From Streptomyces nigra (lineage in GTDB: Bacteria > Actinomycetota > Actinomycetes > Streptomycetales > Streptomycetaceae), in NCBI RefSeq assembly GCF_003074055.1, contig NZ_CP029043.1, positions 5,200,501 to 5,264,500 on the forward strand: a DNA stretch of 64,000 nucleotides. The letters are read 5' to 3'. Of this stretch, positions 46,783-57,473 are shown in pieces. The number at the start of each line of letters is the position of its first letter. The first letter of the stretch is position 1. The translations under genes were made by a program, and so were the position numbers. The notes beneath the pieces are model-generated. The model was not told the origin of the DNA. It saw only the letters and a program-made list of their open reading frames with translations, and made no database searches.

Positions 46783-47685
46783 ATGCCCGTCATCGAAGTC
46801 ACCGATCTGCGCAAGTCCTACGGCGGCCGGCCCGTCGTCGACGGCGTCTCCTTCACCGTCGAGGAGGGCGAGATCTTCGGCATCCTCGGCCCGAACGGCG
46901 CCGGGAAGACCACCACCGTCGAGTGCGTCGAGGGACTGCGCGTCCCCGACGCCGGCCGGGTGCGGGTCACCGGCCTCGACCCCGTCGCCGACCACGACCG
47001 GGTCACCCACGTCCTCGGCGCCCAGCTCCAGGAGGGCCGCCTGCAGGAGAAGCTCACCGTGGGCGAGGCCCTGCGCCTGTACGCGGCCCTGCACCCGGCA
47101 CCCGCCGACTGGCGTCCGCTCGCCGGCCGTCTGGGCCTCGCCGACCGGCTCGACACCCGGTTCGGCAAGCTCTCCGGCGGGCAGAAGCAGCGCCTGTTCA
47201 TCGCGCTCGCCCTCGTCGGGAACCCGCGTGTCGTCGTCCTCGACGAACTGACCACCGGCCTCGACCCCCGGGCCCGCCGTGACACCTGGCGGCTCATCGA
47301 GGAGATCCGGGACAGCGGGGTGACCGTCCTGCTCGTCACCCACTTCATGGAGGAGGCGCAGCGGCTCTGCGACCGCGTCGCCGTGATCGACCAGGGCCGG
47401 ATCGCCGCCCTCGGCACACCCGCCGACCTCATCCGCCGCTCCGCCGGCGCCACGGTCATCGCCTTCACCCCGTCCGCGCCGCTGGACGAACGCGAGCTGA
47501 ACGCGCTGCCCCGACTGGCGTCCATCAGCCACAAGGACGGCCGGATCACCCTCACCGGCGGCGACGAGACGGTGAACGCCGTCATCAGCCTGCTCGCCCG
47601 GCACCGCGTCACCGCCCACCAACTGCGCGTCGGCGACGCCACCCTGGACGACGCCTACCTGGACCTCACGGAGACCCCCTCATGA
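46783..47685 (+). CDS. ABC-2 type exporter ATPase (DrrA-like)
   Basis: 300 residues. Single nucleotide-binding domain: GILGPNGAGKTTTVE, QLQEGRLQEKLTV at the Q-loop, signature KLSGGQKQRLF, Walker B VVVLDELTTGLDP and VTHFMEEAQ. A C-terminal ~80-residue domain ends LDDAYLDLTETPS, typical of DrrA/CcmA-type drug or antibiotic exporters. The ATG follows GAGG by only two bases, so translation may start from a very short leader. Stop overlaps the permease start (ATGA). With the permease and the two-component system behind it, it resembles envelope-stress or antibiotic-sensing export modules. Confidence 0.92.
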   Translation: MPVIEVTDLRKSYGGRPVVDGVSFTVEEGEIFGILGPNGAGKTTTVECVEGLRVPDAGRVRVTGLDPVADHDRVTHVLGAQLQEGRLQEKLTVGEALRLYAALHPAPADWRPLAGRLGLADRLDTRFGKLSGGQKQRLFIALALVGNPRVVVLDELTTGLDPRARRDTWRLIEEIRDSGVTVLLVTHFMEEAQRLCDRVAVIDQGRIAALGTPADLIRRSAGATVIAFTPSAPLDERELNALPRLASISHKDGRITLTGGDETVNAVISLLARHRVTAHQLRVGDATLDDAYLDLTETPS

Positions 47686-48416
47686 ACACCGCCGTCCTGC
47701 GCACCGAGGCCCGGCTGCTCGCCCGCGAACCGGGCAGCCTCTTCTGGATCCTCGCGTTCCCGCCGCTGCTGCTGGTGATCCTGGGCGCCGTCCCCGCGTT
47801 CCGCGAACCCCAGGACGGGCTCGGCGGGCTGCGCGTCGTCGACACCTATGTCCCGGTCACCGTGCTCGTCGGCATGATCGTCGCCGGGGTGCAGGCCATG
47901 CCGGCCGGCCTCACCGGCTACCGGGAGCACGGCGTCCTGCGCCGTATGGCCACCACCCCGGTCCGGCCTTCGGCGCTGCTGTCCGCGCAGATGCTGGTGC
48001 ACGCGCTCGCCGCGGTGCTCTCCGCCCTGGTGACGCTCACCGTCGGACGGCTCGTGTGCGACGTTCACCTGCCCCGCCAGCCGTTCGGCTATCTCATGGC
48101 GCTGCTCCTCGCCGTCCTCGCCGCGCTCGCGCTCGGCTCGGTGATCGCGGCGGTCTCCCGCACGGTGAAGATCGCGGGCGCGATCGGCACGGCGGTGTTC
48201 TTCCCGACGCTGTTCTGCGCGGGCGTCTGGCTGCCGGTGCCGTCCATGCCGGACCTGCTGGCGGACATCGTGGTCCTCACGCCGTTCGGGGCCGCCGCCC
48301 AGGCCCTCGGCGACGCCACGGCCGGCGACTGGCCCGCCTGGTCCCACCTCGGTGTCATGGCCGGCTGGGCGGTGCTGCTGTCGGCGGCGGCCGCGCGCTG
48401 GTTCCGCTGGGAGTAG
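47682..48416 (+). CDS. ABC-2 type exporter permease
   Basis: 244 residues with about six membrane helices: FWILAFPPLLLVILGAV, VTVLVGMIVAGVQAM, a central pair, then AIGTAVFFPTLFCAGVWLP and the final WAVLLSAAAARWF. ABC-2 membrane family (DrrB-like), with YREHGVLRRMATTPVRPSAL as the ATPase-coupling segment. Overlaps the ATPase gene by four bases and is followed after ten bases by a sensor kinase, so all four genes are probably one transcript. Substrate unknown. Confidence 0.92.
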   Translation: MNTAVLRTEARLLAREPGSLFWILAFPPLLLVILGAVPAFREPQDGLGGLRVVDTYVPVTVLVGMIVAGVQAMPAGLTGYREHGVLRRMATTPVRPSALLSAQMLVHALAAVLSALVTLTVGRLVCDVHLPRQPFGYLMALLLAVLAALALGSVIAAVSRTVKIAGAIGTAVFFPTLFCAGVWLPVPSMPDLLADIVVLTPFGAAAQALGDATAGDWPAWSHLGVMAGWAVLLSAAAARWFRWE

Positions 48417-48426
48417 GAGACCCGCC

Positions 48427-49698
48427 GTGCAGACTGGTGCCATGACCCTGTCGGACCGGGACATCGAGCGGCGCTGGCAGGCGATCCGCGCCAGGGGCCC
48501 GTACGTCCTCCTCGCCGTCGCCACACTGCTGGCGCTGGCCACCGCCGAACTGACGCCCGCCGCGGGGGAGCGGGTGGCGACCGGAGCCCTGGTCGCCGCC
48601 GGCTTCGCGCTCCAGCTGTGGTGGGGCCGCGCGAGCCGCACCAGGGCAGGCCCGTCCACCGCAGGGACCGTGTACTACGCGGTGCGCTGGGCCCTCGGCT
48701 TCGCGCTGACCTGGCTCAACCCGTTCTTCGCGTTCTACGCGGCCGCCGGCTACTTCGACGCCGAGGAGCTGATGCGGGGGCGGCGGCTGCGCTGGGCCGG
48801 GCCGTTCGCCTGCGCGGTCACCGTCTCCGGCTCCCAGGCGGGCGGGCTGCCGTTCCACCGGCCCGTGCAGTGGCTGGTGTTCGCCGGGCTCGTCATGGTC
48901 AACAGCGTCCTCCTCATCGTCGTCGGGCATCTCACCACCCAGCAGGAGGAGCGTTCCCGCGCCCGCGCCGATACCATCGCGGAACTGGAGCGCACCAACA
49001 CGGCGTTGCACCAGGCCCTCGCGGAGAACGCCGCGCTGCACAGCCAGTTGCTCGTTCAGGCGCGGGAGGCGGGCGTCGCCGACGAGCGCCGCCGTCTCGC
49101 CGCCGAGATCCACGACACCATCGCGCAGGGCCTGACCGGCATCATCGCCCAGCTCCAGGTCGTCGCGAGCGCCTCCGACCTGGCCACCGCCCGAACCCAC
49201 CTGGACCGCGCCTCCGCGCTCGCCCGGCACAGCCTCGGCGAGGCCCGCCGCTCGGTGCACAACCTCGCCCCCGTCGCCCTGGAGCACGACGGCCTGCCGC
49301 AGGCCCTCAAGGGCACGGTCGCCGAGTGGTCCGAACGCACCGGCACGCGCGCCGACTTCACCGTCACCGGCACCACCGAGCACCTCCACGACGAGCTGTC
49401 CGCGACCCTGCTGCGGATCGCCCAGGAGGCCCTGTCCAACACCGCCCGGCACGCGGCCGCCACCCGGGTCGGCGTCACCCTCACCTTCCTCGGCGACGAG
49501 GTCATCCTCGACATCCGCGACGACGGCCGCGGCTTCGACCCCGGTGCCCTGCCGGAGCGCAGCCGCACCGGTGGGTTCGGCCTCCCCGGGATGCGCGCCC
49601 GCGCCGAGCGCATCGCCGGCTGTCTGGCCGTGGAGTCCGAACCGGGGCGCGGCACGGCCCTGTCGGCTCGCGTACCGTTGGTCCGCCATGAGCCGTGA
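48427..49698 (+). CDS. NarL-partner sensor histidine kinase (HisKA_3 type)
   Basis: 423 residues from GTG at 48427: AGGAGA (48415-48420) is six bases upstream, whereas the in-frame ATG at 48442 is 21 bases away. Five or six N-terminal membrane helices (about 25-170) with almost no extracytoplasmic loop, a coiled coil (175-215), H-box DERRRLAAEIHDTIAQGL with phospho-acceptor His229, and HATPase motifs EALSNTARHA, DDGRGFDP and GGFGLPGMRARA. Membrane-embedded sensing (LiaS/DesK style) with an adjacent ABC exporter suggests detection of membrane-active compounds. Confidence 0.92.
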   Translation: MQTGAMTLSDRDIERRWQAIRARGPYVLLAVATLLALATAELTPAAGERVATGALVAAGFALQLWWGRASRTRAGPSTAGTVYYAVRWALGFALTWLNPFFAFYAAAGYFDAEELMRGRRLRWAGPFACAVTVSGSQAGGLPFHRPVQWLVFAGLVMVNSVLLIVVGHLTTQQEERSRARADTIAELERTNTALHQALAENAALHSQLLVQAREAGVADERRRLAAEIHDTIAQGLTGIIAQLQVVASASDLATARTHLDRASALARHSLGEARRSVHNLAPVALEHDGLPQALKGTVAEWSERTGTRADFTVTGTTEHLHDELSATLLRIAQEALSNTARHAAATRVGVTLTFLGDEVILDIRDDGRGFDPGALPERSRTGGFGLPGMRARAERIAGCLAVESEPGRGTALSARVPLVRHEP

Positions 49699-50344
49699 GA
49701 CCGGGACGTCGTCCCCCATCACCCTGCTGATCGTCGACGACCACCCCGTCGTCCGGGACGGTCTGCGCGGCATGTTCGCGTCCGAGCCCGGCTTCACCGT
49801 GCTCGGTGAGGCGGCGAGCGGCGAGGAGGCCGTGGAGCGGGCCACCGCCCTCGACCCCGACGTGATCCTGATGGACCTGCGCATGCCGGGCGGCGGCGGG
49901 GTCAAGGCCATCGCCCACCTCACCCGCACCGGCGCCCGCGCCCGCATCCTCGTCCTGACCACCTACGACACCGACACCGACACCATCCCCGCGATCGAGG
50001 CGGGCGCCACCGGCTATCTGCTCAAGGACGCCCCGCGCGACGAGCTGTTCACCGCGGTCCGGGCCGCAGCCGAGGGCCGTACGGTCCTCTCGCCCGCCGT
50101 CGCCTCCCGGCTGGTCTCCGCCGTGCGCGCCCCGAGGAGGGAGCGCGACGAGCCGCTCTCGGCCCGCGAGCGCGAGGTCCTCGCGCTGGTCGCCCGGGGC
50201 ACCTCCAACCGGGAGATCGCCCGCGAGCTGTTCATCAGCGAGGCGACCGTGAAGACGCACCTCACCCATCTGTACGCCAAGCTCGGCGTCAACGACCGCG
50301 CGGCGGCGGTCGCGACGGCCTACGAGCGCGGCATCCTGGGCTGA
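49688..50344 (+). CDS. NarL/LuxR-family response regulator
   Basis: 218 residues; ATG at 49688 overlaps the kinase stop by 11 bases. Receiver 12-130 with DDH acidic pocket, phospho-acceptor Asp63 (VILMDLRMP) and Lys113 (LLKDAP). LuxR HTH at about 150-214: LSAREREVLALVARGTSNREI and LFISEATVKTHLTHLYAKLG. Probably activates the ABC-2 operon of which it is the last gene, perhaps at the dyads in 46649-46727. Convergent with glgX, whose stop begins at the next base. Confidence 0.94.
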   Translation: MSRETGTSSPITLLIVDDHPVVRDGLRGMFASEPGFTVLGEAASGEEAVERATALDPDVILMDLRMPGGGGVKAIAHLTRTGARARILVLTTYDTDTDTIPAIEAGATGYLLKDAPRDELFTAVRAAAEGRTVLSPAVASRLVSAVRAPRRERDEPLSAREREVLALVARGTSNREIARELFISEATVKTHLTHLYAKLGVNDRAAAVATAYERGILG

Positions 50345-52597
<2,253 letters not shown>

Positions 52598-52754
52598 CTG
52601 ACGGCCTCCCACGGCTCAGGGACCACACGCGTAGGGAAAGGGGCCGCGGCCGTCCCGTGCCGCGGCTCCCCGTCGCGTCGTCTCCCCACTGTTCTGCCCA
52701 GCGCGTAGCTCGCACTCACGTTTCCCCAGGGCCGCCCCCGTCGTTGGGGTCTTC

Positions 52755-54002
52755 GTGAGGCACGTACAAGGGCGCGCGCGGCGCGCGGTGGCCGTCGTGG
52801 CCGCCGTACTGACATGGGCGGGGCTGCTGGCCGGTGTGGCCGGCTGCACCGAGGACGGCGACCGGGCCGGGCTCGGCCGGATGCTGGACAAGGCACCGGC
52901 GCCCGAGGACGTCATCCGGGTGACGCCCGAGGACAAGGCCGAGGGCGCGTCCCCCGACGACCGGCTGCTGGTCCGGGTGCGCAGCGGGCGCCTGGAGTCC
53001 GTGCGGGTGGTGCGGTCGCAGGACGCCGAGGAGACCCCGGTGCCCGGCCGCATCTCCAAGGACGGCCTGCGCTGGGAGCCGGACGAACCCAGGCTCGCCC
53101 TGGCCGCCCGGTACACGGTCGACGCGGTGGCCCTCGACGGCCACGGGCGCCGCAGCGCACGGCACACGACGTTCACCACGTACGTCCCCGACAAGCGGTT
53201 CATCGGCTACGTCACCCCCGAGGACCGCTCGACCGTCGGCACCGGGATGATCGTGTCCCTGAAGTTCAACCGCGCGATCGCCCGCAGGGCCGCCGTGGAG
53301 CGCGCGGTCCGGGTCACCGCCGAACCGGCCGTGGAGATCCGCCCGCACTGGTTCGGCGCGACCCGCCTGGACTTCCGCCCCGAGCACTACTGGAAACCCG
53401 GCACGCAGGTCACCGTCGCCCTGGACCTGCGGGACGTCGAGGGGGCGCCCGGCGTGTACGGCCTGCAGCGCAAGACGTTCTCCTTCACCGTCGGCCGGCA
53501 CCAGGTCTCCGTCGTCGACGCGGCCCGGCACACCATGGAGGTGCGGCGCGACGGCGCCCTGCTGACGACCGTGCCCATCACCGCGGGCGCGCCGAAGACC
53601 ACCACCTACAACGGCAAGATGGTCGTCACCGAGATGCTCGAGCTGACCCGGATGAACGGCGCCACCGTCGGTTTCAAGAAGGCCGACGGCAAGGGCGAGT
53701 ACGACATCCCCGACGTCCCGCACGCCATGCGCCTGACCGACTCGGGCACGTTCCTGCACGGCAACTACTGGGCGGACCCCTCCGTCTTCGGGAGCGCCAA
53801 CGTCAGCCATGGATGCGTGGGCCTGCGGGACGTCAAGGGCGGCGGCTCCGACACCCCCGCGGGCTGGTTCTTCGACCGCAGCCTCATCGGGGACGTCGTC
53901 GAGGTCGTGCACAGCAACGACAAGCGGGTGGCCCCGGACAACGGCCTCGGCGGCTGGAACATGGGCTGGACGGACTGGAAGGCGGGGACCGCCGTCAAGT
54001 AG
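52755..54002 (+). CDS. L,D-transpeptidase lipoprotein (first paralogue)
   Basis: 415 residues from GTG at 52755. Lipoprotein signal with lipobox LAGVAGC (Cys31), then two Ig-like domains (about 60-255), and a YkuD catalytic domain (about 260-395) with HGNYW and SHGCVGLRD (His352, Cys354). Such enzymes make 3-3 cross-links in peptidoglycan and are anchored outside the membrane. The Ig-Ig-YkuD layout matches mycobacterial LdtMt2-type proteins. Second copy follows 179 bases downstream. Confidence 0.95.
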   Translation: MRHVQGRARRAVAVVAAVLTWAGLLAGVAGCTEDGDRAGLGRMLDKAPAPEDVIRVTPEDKAEGASPDDRLLVRVRSGRLESVRVVRSQDAEETPVPGRISKDGLRWEPDEPRLALAARYTVDAVALDGHGRRSARHTTFTTYVPDKRFIGYVTPEDRSTVGTGMIVSLKFNRAIARRAAVERAVRVTAEPAVEIRPHWFGATRLDFRPEHYWKPGTQVTVALDLRDVEGAPGVYGLQRKTFSFTVGRHQVSVVDAARHTMEVRRDGALLTTVPITAGAPKTTTYNGKMVVTEMLELTRMNGATVGFKKADGKGEYDIPDVPHAMRLTDSGTFLHGNYWADPSVFGSANVSHGCVGLRDVKGGGSDTPAGWFFDRSLIGDVVEVVHSNDKRVAPDNGLGGWNMGWTDWKAGTAVK

Positions 54003-54181
54003 CCGCACGACGCCGCCGGGTGGAGCGACGGGGGGCCGTGCCGCCCGCCCGGCGATGTTGGAACGAAACGGTGACAGAAGCACCGACGTCCACGACCTGA
54101 CCTTGTGGTTAATATGCGCCGGTGAGCGCGGTGGACGCGCGGGGGAATGGGGCCGGAAAGGCCCGGGGGAGGGACACGGAA

Positions 54182-55423
54182 TTGAACGTGCGGCCGATAT
54201 CGGGGGCGTCGGTTGACGCACGCGCGCGGCGCGGACGCAAGGGCATGGCGGCACTCGCCGGAGTGCTGCTGCTGGCCGTCACCGCGTGCGGGGGCGGCGG
54301 CGGATCGGACTCGGGCGGTGACACCGCCAAGGGCGGGGACTCCTCGCAGGCCGAGGTCCGCAAGTCCCGCGCGCAGGTGACCATAGCCCCGAAGGACGGG
54401 GCCAAGGCCGTCGACACCAGCGGCGAGCTGAAGGTCACCGCGGCCAAGGGCAAGCTGACCGCCGTCGAGGTGAAGGACGGCAAGGGCAACAAGATCGACG
54501 GCGAGATATCCGGCGACGGCGCCACCTGGACGCCGTCCGCGCATCTCGCCGCCTCGACCAAGTACACGGTGCACGCGGTCGCCAAGGACACCGAGGGCGT
54601 CGAGACCACACAGGACTCCGACTTCACCACGCTCACCCCGAAGGCCACCTTCCTCGGCCGGTTCACCCCCGAGGACGGCTCCGAGGTCGGGGTCGGCATG
54701 CCGTTCTCCCTCCGCTTCGACCGGGGCATCACCAACCCCGACGACGTCGAGAAGGCCGTGAGGATCACGACCGAGCCGGCCGTCGAGGTCGCCGGTCACT
54801 GGTTCGGCAACGACCGCCTGGACTTCCGGCCCGAGAAGTACTGGAAGGCCGGCACCAAGGTCACCGTCGACCTGAACCTCGACGGTGTCGAGGGCCGCGA
54901 CGGCGTCTACGGCAAGCAGGACAAGAAGATCACCTTCACCATCGGCCGCAACCAGGTCTCCTACGTCGACGTGAAGACGAAGAAGATGAAGGTCACGCGC
55001 GAGGGCAAGGTCATCAGGACCATCCCGGTCACCACCGGCGCGCCCGGCTACGAGACCTGGAACGGCCAGATGGTCATGACCGAGAAGTTCGTCCAGACCC
55101 GGATGAACGGCGACACGGTCGGCTACGAGGGCGAATACGACATCAAGGACGTGCCGCACGCCATCCGCCTCACCGACTCCGGCACCTTCATCCACGGCAA
55201 CTACTGGGCGAGCGGCGCCTTCGGCAACACCAACGCCAGCCACGGCTGTGTCGGACTGCGCGACGTCAAGGGCGCCTGGGACAAGAACGCCCCGGCCGCC
55301 TGGTTCTACAACCGCTCGATGATCGGTGACGTCGTGGTCGTGAAGAACTCCGCCGACGCCACGGTCGCCCCGGACAACGGCCTCAACGGCTGGAACATGT
55401 CCTGGGAGAAGTGGAAGGCGTAA
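54182..55423 (+). CDS. L,D-transpeptidase lipoprotein (second paralogue)
   Basis: 413 residues from TTG at 54182, eight bases after GGGGGAGGG; an in-frame GTG at 54122, with TAATAT six bases ahead of it, would be a leaderless alternative adding 20 residues. Lipobox VTAC (Cys36), Gly-rich linker, Ig-like domains (about 70-270), YkuD domain with IHGNYWASGAFGN and SHGCVGLRD (His354, Cys356). Close paralogue of the preceding gene, differing by a charged Lys-rich first Ig domain. Same role in cell-wall 3-3 cross-linking. Confidence 0.94.
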   Translation: MNVRPISGASVDARARRGRKGMAALAGVLLLAVTACGGGGGSDSGGDTAKGGDSSQAEVRKSRAQVTIAPKDGAKAVDTSGELKVTAAKGKLTAVEVKDGKGNKIDGEISGDGATWTPSAHLAASTKYTVHAVAKDTEGVETTQDSDFTTLTPKATFLGRFTPEDGSEVGVGMPFSLRFDRGITNPDDVEKAVRITTEPAVEVAGHWFGNDRLDFRPEKYWKAGTKVTVDLNLDGVEGRDGVYGKQDKKITFTIGRNQVSYVDVKTKKMKVTREGKVIRTIPVTTGAPGYETWNGQMVMTEKFVQTRMNGDTVGYEGEYDIKDVPHAIRLTDSGTFIHGNYWASGAFGNTNASHGCVGLRDVKGAWDKNAPAAWFYNRSMIGDVVVVKNSADATVAPDNGLNGWNMSWEKWKA

Positions 55424-55444
55424 CGCCCGCCTGGTGACGGCCTG

Positions 55445-55476
55445 ACGGCCCCGGTGCGCACCCGCACCGGGGCCGT
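55445..55476 (+). terminator. Terminator after second L,D-transpeptidase
   Basis: ACGGCCCCGGTGCG (55445-55458) and CGCACCGGGGCCGT (55463-55476), 14 perfect pairs, four-base loop. Confidence 0.9.
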
Positions 55477-55548
55477 TCGCGTTCTCCGCCCGGAGATGTG
55501 ACCGACCGCACCCCTCCGCCCCGGGTTAGCCCCCGTTAACCTGCTCGC

Positions 55549-56316
55549 ATGACCGTGAATCTCGAAGTCGCCGAAGGCGTCGGTACCCTCCGTCTCGACC
55601 GGCCGCCGATGAACGCGCTGGACGTCGCCACCCAGGACCGGCTCAAGGAGCTCGCCGAGGAGGCCGGCCGCCGTGACGACGTGCGGGCCGTGGTGATCTA
55701 CGGCGGGGAGAAGGTGTTCGCGGCCGGCGCGGACATCAAGGAGATGCAGGCCATGGACCACACGGCGATGGTCCTGCGCGCCCGCGCCCTGCAGGAGTCG
55801 TTCACGGCGGTGGCCCGGATCCCCAAGCCCGTGGTGGCCGCGGTGACCGGGTACGCGCTCGGCGGCGGCTGCGAGCTGGCCCTGTGCGCGGACTTCCGCA
55901 TCGCCGCGGACAACGCGAAGCTGGGCCAGCCCGAGATCCTGCTCGGCCTGATCCCGGGCGCGGGCGGCACCCAGCGGCTGGCCCGTCTGGTCGGCCCGTC
56001 GAAGGCCAAGGACCTGATCTTCACCGGCCGGATGGTCAAGGCCGACGAGGCCCGTGAACTCGGCCTGGTGGACCGGGTGGTGGCGGCGGACCAGGTCTAC
56101 GCCGAGGCGCACGCCTGGGCGGCGAAGCTGGCGCAGGGCCCGGCGATCGCGCTGCGCGCGGCCAAGGAGTCCATCGACGCCGGCCTGGAGACGGACATCG
56201 AGACGGGCCTCGCCATCGAGCGGAACTGGTTCGCGGGCCTGTTCGCGACCGAGGATCGCGAACGCGGCATGCGTAGCTTCGTCGAGGAGGGCCCGGGCAA
56301 GGCCAAGTTCCTCTGA
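55549..56316 (+). CDS. Enoyl-CoA hydratase/isomerase (crotonase family)
   Basis: 255 residues. Crotonase fold with CoA-binding FAAGADIKEM, oxyanion-hole ALGGGCELALCADFRIA and catalytic Glu region GQPEILLGLIPGAGGTQRLARLVG; both acidic residues of true hydratases appear present. Hydrates 2-enoyl-CoA in fatty-acid or related degradation. The ATG has no Shine-Dalgarno; a TAACCT box seven bases upstream makes a leaderless mRNA plausible. Monocistronic. Exact substrate unknown, as usual for this family. Confidence 0.93.
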   Translation: MTVNLEVAEGVGTLRLDRPPMNALDVATQDRLKELAEEAGRRDDVRAVVIYGGEKVFAAGADIKEMQAMDHTAMVLRARALQESFTAVARIPKPVVAAVTGYALGGGCELALCADFRIAADNAKLGQPEILLGLIPGAGGTQRLARLVGPSKAKDLIFTGRMVKADEARELGLVDRVVAADQVYAEAHAWAAKLAQGPAIALRAAKESIDAGLETDIETGLAIERNWFAGLFATEDRERGMRSFVEEGPGKAKFL

Positions 56317-56610
56317 CGGCTCGCGGCGGTCCGGTGAAAGTCCGCCGTACCCCTTGCAATTGACACCGTGTCTGACCCGGATCCCCCGATGGGGCGGATT
56401 ATGGGAGCCTTAAGCCAGCCTTAAGCCTGCCTTGTCGAGGGAGCCCGGCGAAGGCCGCCGGAGGGGGCTCCGCCGCAGCTCAGCGGGGCTGTGGACGGTT
56501 CCGAACTGCCGGTGGCATATGCCGATCGAGTGCAGCGGAATGACCGCTTCCGGGGGGTGTATTCCTCCGGAACGGCCCCGGAGAGCCCCGCGGGCCGCCA
56601 TGATGGGGGC
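56317..56610. other. Intergenic region before anti-sigma-type ATPase gene
   Basis: 294 bases without a clear gene. Contains TTGACA at 56360-56365 without a good -10, a direct repeat GCCTTAAGCC twice near 56407-56427, and a hairpin GGAGCCC (56440-56446) / GGGCTCC (56465-56471). The hairpin may terminate the hydratase transcript. A GTG at 56491 in frame with the next gene could extend that protein by 40 residues. Confidence 0.4.
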
Positions 56611-57114
56611 ATGGCGGGGCTGGAGGGTATCGAACAGCCGCGGGGACACAGCCGTGCGACCGCGGCGCGCTGGTCGCCGGCGGTCGAGGACGAAACTGCC
56701 GCGAAGGCGCTGGAGTTGTTCGGCAATCCCACGGAGGCCGAAGTTCCGCTGCCGTCCCGCCCCGAGTCCGCCGCCACCGCGCGCCGGCTGACCCAGGTGA
56801 TCGTCCTGCGGCACTGGGCGCTGAGCCCCAAGATGGCCGAGGACGCCGTGCTCCTCGTCTCCGAACTCGTCGGCAACGCCGTCCGCCACACCGGCGCCCG
56901 CGTCTTCGGCTTACGGATGCGCCGCCGCCGCGGCTGGATCCGGATCGAGGTCCGCGACCCCTCGCGCGGGCTGCCCTGTCTGATGCCCGTTCAGGAGATG
57001 GACGTCAGCGGCCGGGGCCTGTTCCTCGTCGACAAGCTCGCCGACCGCTGGGGCGTGGATCTCCTGCCCCGCGGCAAGACCACCTGGTTCGAGATGAGGG
57101 TCACCGAACGCTGA
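56611..57114 (+). CDS. Anti-sigma-type ATP-binding protein (RsbW-like HATPase)
   Basis: 167 residues from ATG at 56611; a GTG at 56491 is an alternative start. HATPase_c_2 domain (about 65-165): SRPESAATARRLTQVIV, N-box LLVSELVGNAVRHTGA and G-box VSGRGLFLVDKLADRWGV. Streptomyces has dozens of these serine-kinase-like proteins, acting as anti-sigma factors or signalling partners of anti-anti-sigma proteins. No partner gene sits beside it, so its target is unknown. Confidence 0.85.
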   Translation: MAGLEGIEQPRGHSRATAARWSPAVEDETAAKALELFGNPTEAEVPLPSRPESAATARRLTQVIVLRHWALSPKMAEDAVLLVSELVGNAVRHTGARVFGLRMRRRRGWIRIEVRDPSRGLPCLMPVQEMDVSGRGLFLVDKLADRWGVDLLPRGKTTWFEMRVTER

Positions 57115-57211
57115 GGGCCGCCCCCCTCCCGCGAACGGATAATCTGACCTGCGGCAAAAAGCCAGCACGACACGACTTGACGCGAGTACACGCGAGTAGA
57201 GGGGCGGACCG

Positions 57212-57430
57212 GTGGCGCACATCGACATCGAGGAAGCACGCAAGCAGTTCGAGCGCATCGATGCGGACGGCGACGGCACCATCACCGCCGCCGAGTTCAA
57301 GACCGCCCTCGCCCAGGGCGGGGACTGGAACGTCACCGAGGCCGTCGCCGAGGCCATCATCAAGAGCCGCGACCTCAACGGCGACAAGGTGCTGTCGTTC
57401 GACGAGTTCTGGGCCTTCCTGAGCAAGTAG
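57212..57430 (+). CDS. Small EF-hand calcium-binding protein
   Basis: 72 residues from GTG at 57212 with GAGGGGCGG upstream. Two canonical EF-hand loops: DADGDGTITAAE (about 18-29) and DLNGDKVLSFDE (about 54-65), each followed by a helix. No signal peptide, so a cytosolic calmodulin-like or calcium-buffer protein. Small EF-hand proteins of this kind are known in Streptomyces and some affect aerial growth; the role of this one is not visible. Confidence 0.93.
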   Translation: MAHIDIEEARKQFERIDADGDGTITAAEFKTALAQGGDWNVTEAVAEAIIKSRDLNGDKVLSFDEFWAFLSK

Positions 57431-57439
57431 GACCCCGCC

Positions 57440-57473
57440 GAAGGGGCGCCCTCCTCCGGGAAGGCGCCCCTTC
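57440..57473. terminator. Bidirectional terminator between EF-hand and lysozyme genes
   Basis: GAAGGGGCGCC (57440-57450) and GGCGCCCCTTC (57463-57473), 11 perfect pairs between convergent genes; the lysozyme stop overlaps its last bases. Confidence 0.8.

Noticed and set aside
56491-56610. Separate small gene or extension upstream of the HATPase
   Set aside because: In frame with the HATPase but without Shine-Dalgarno; noted only as an alternative start.
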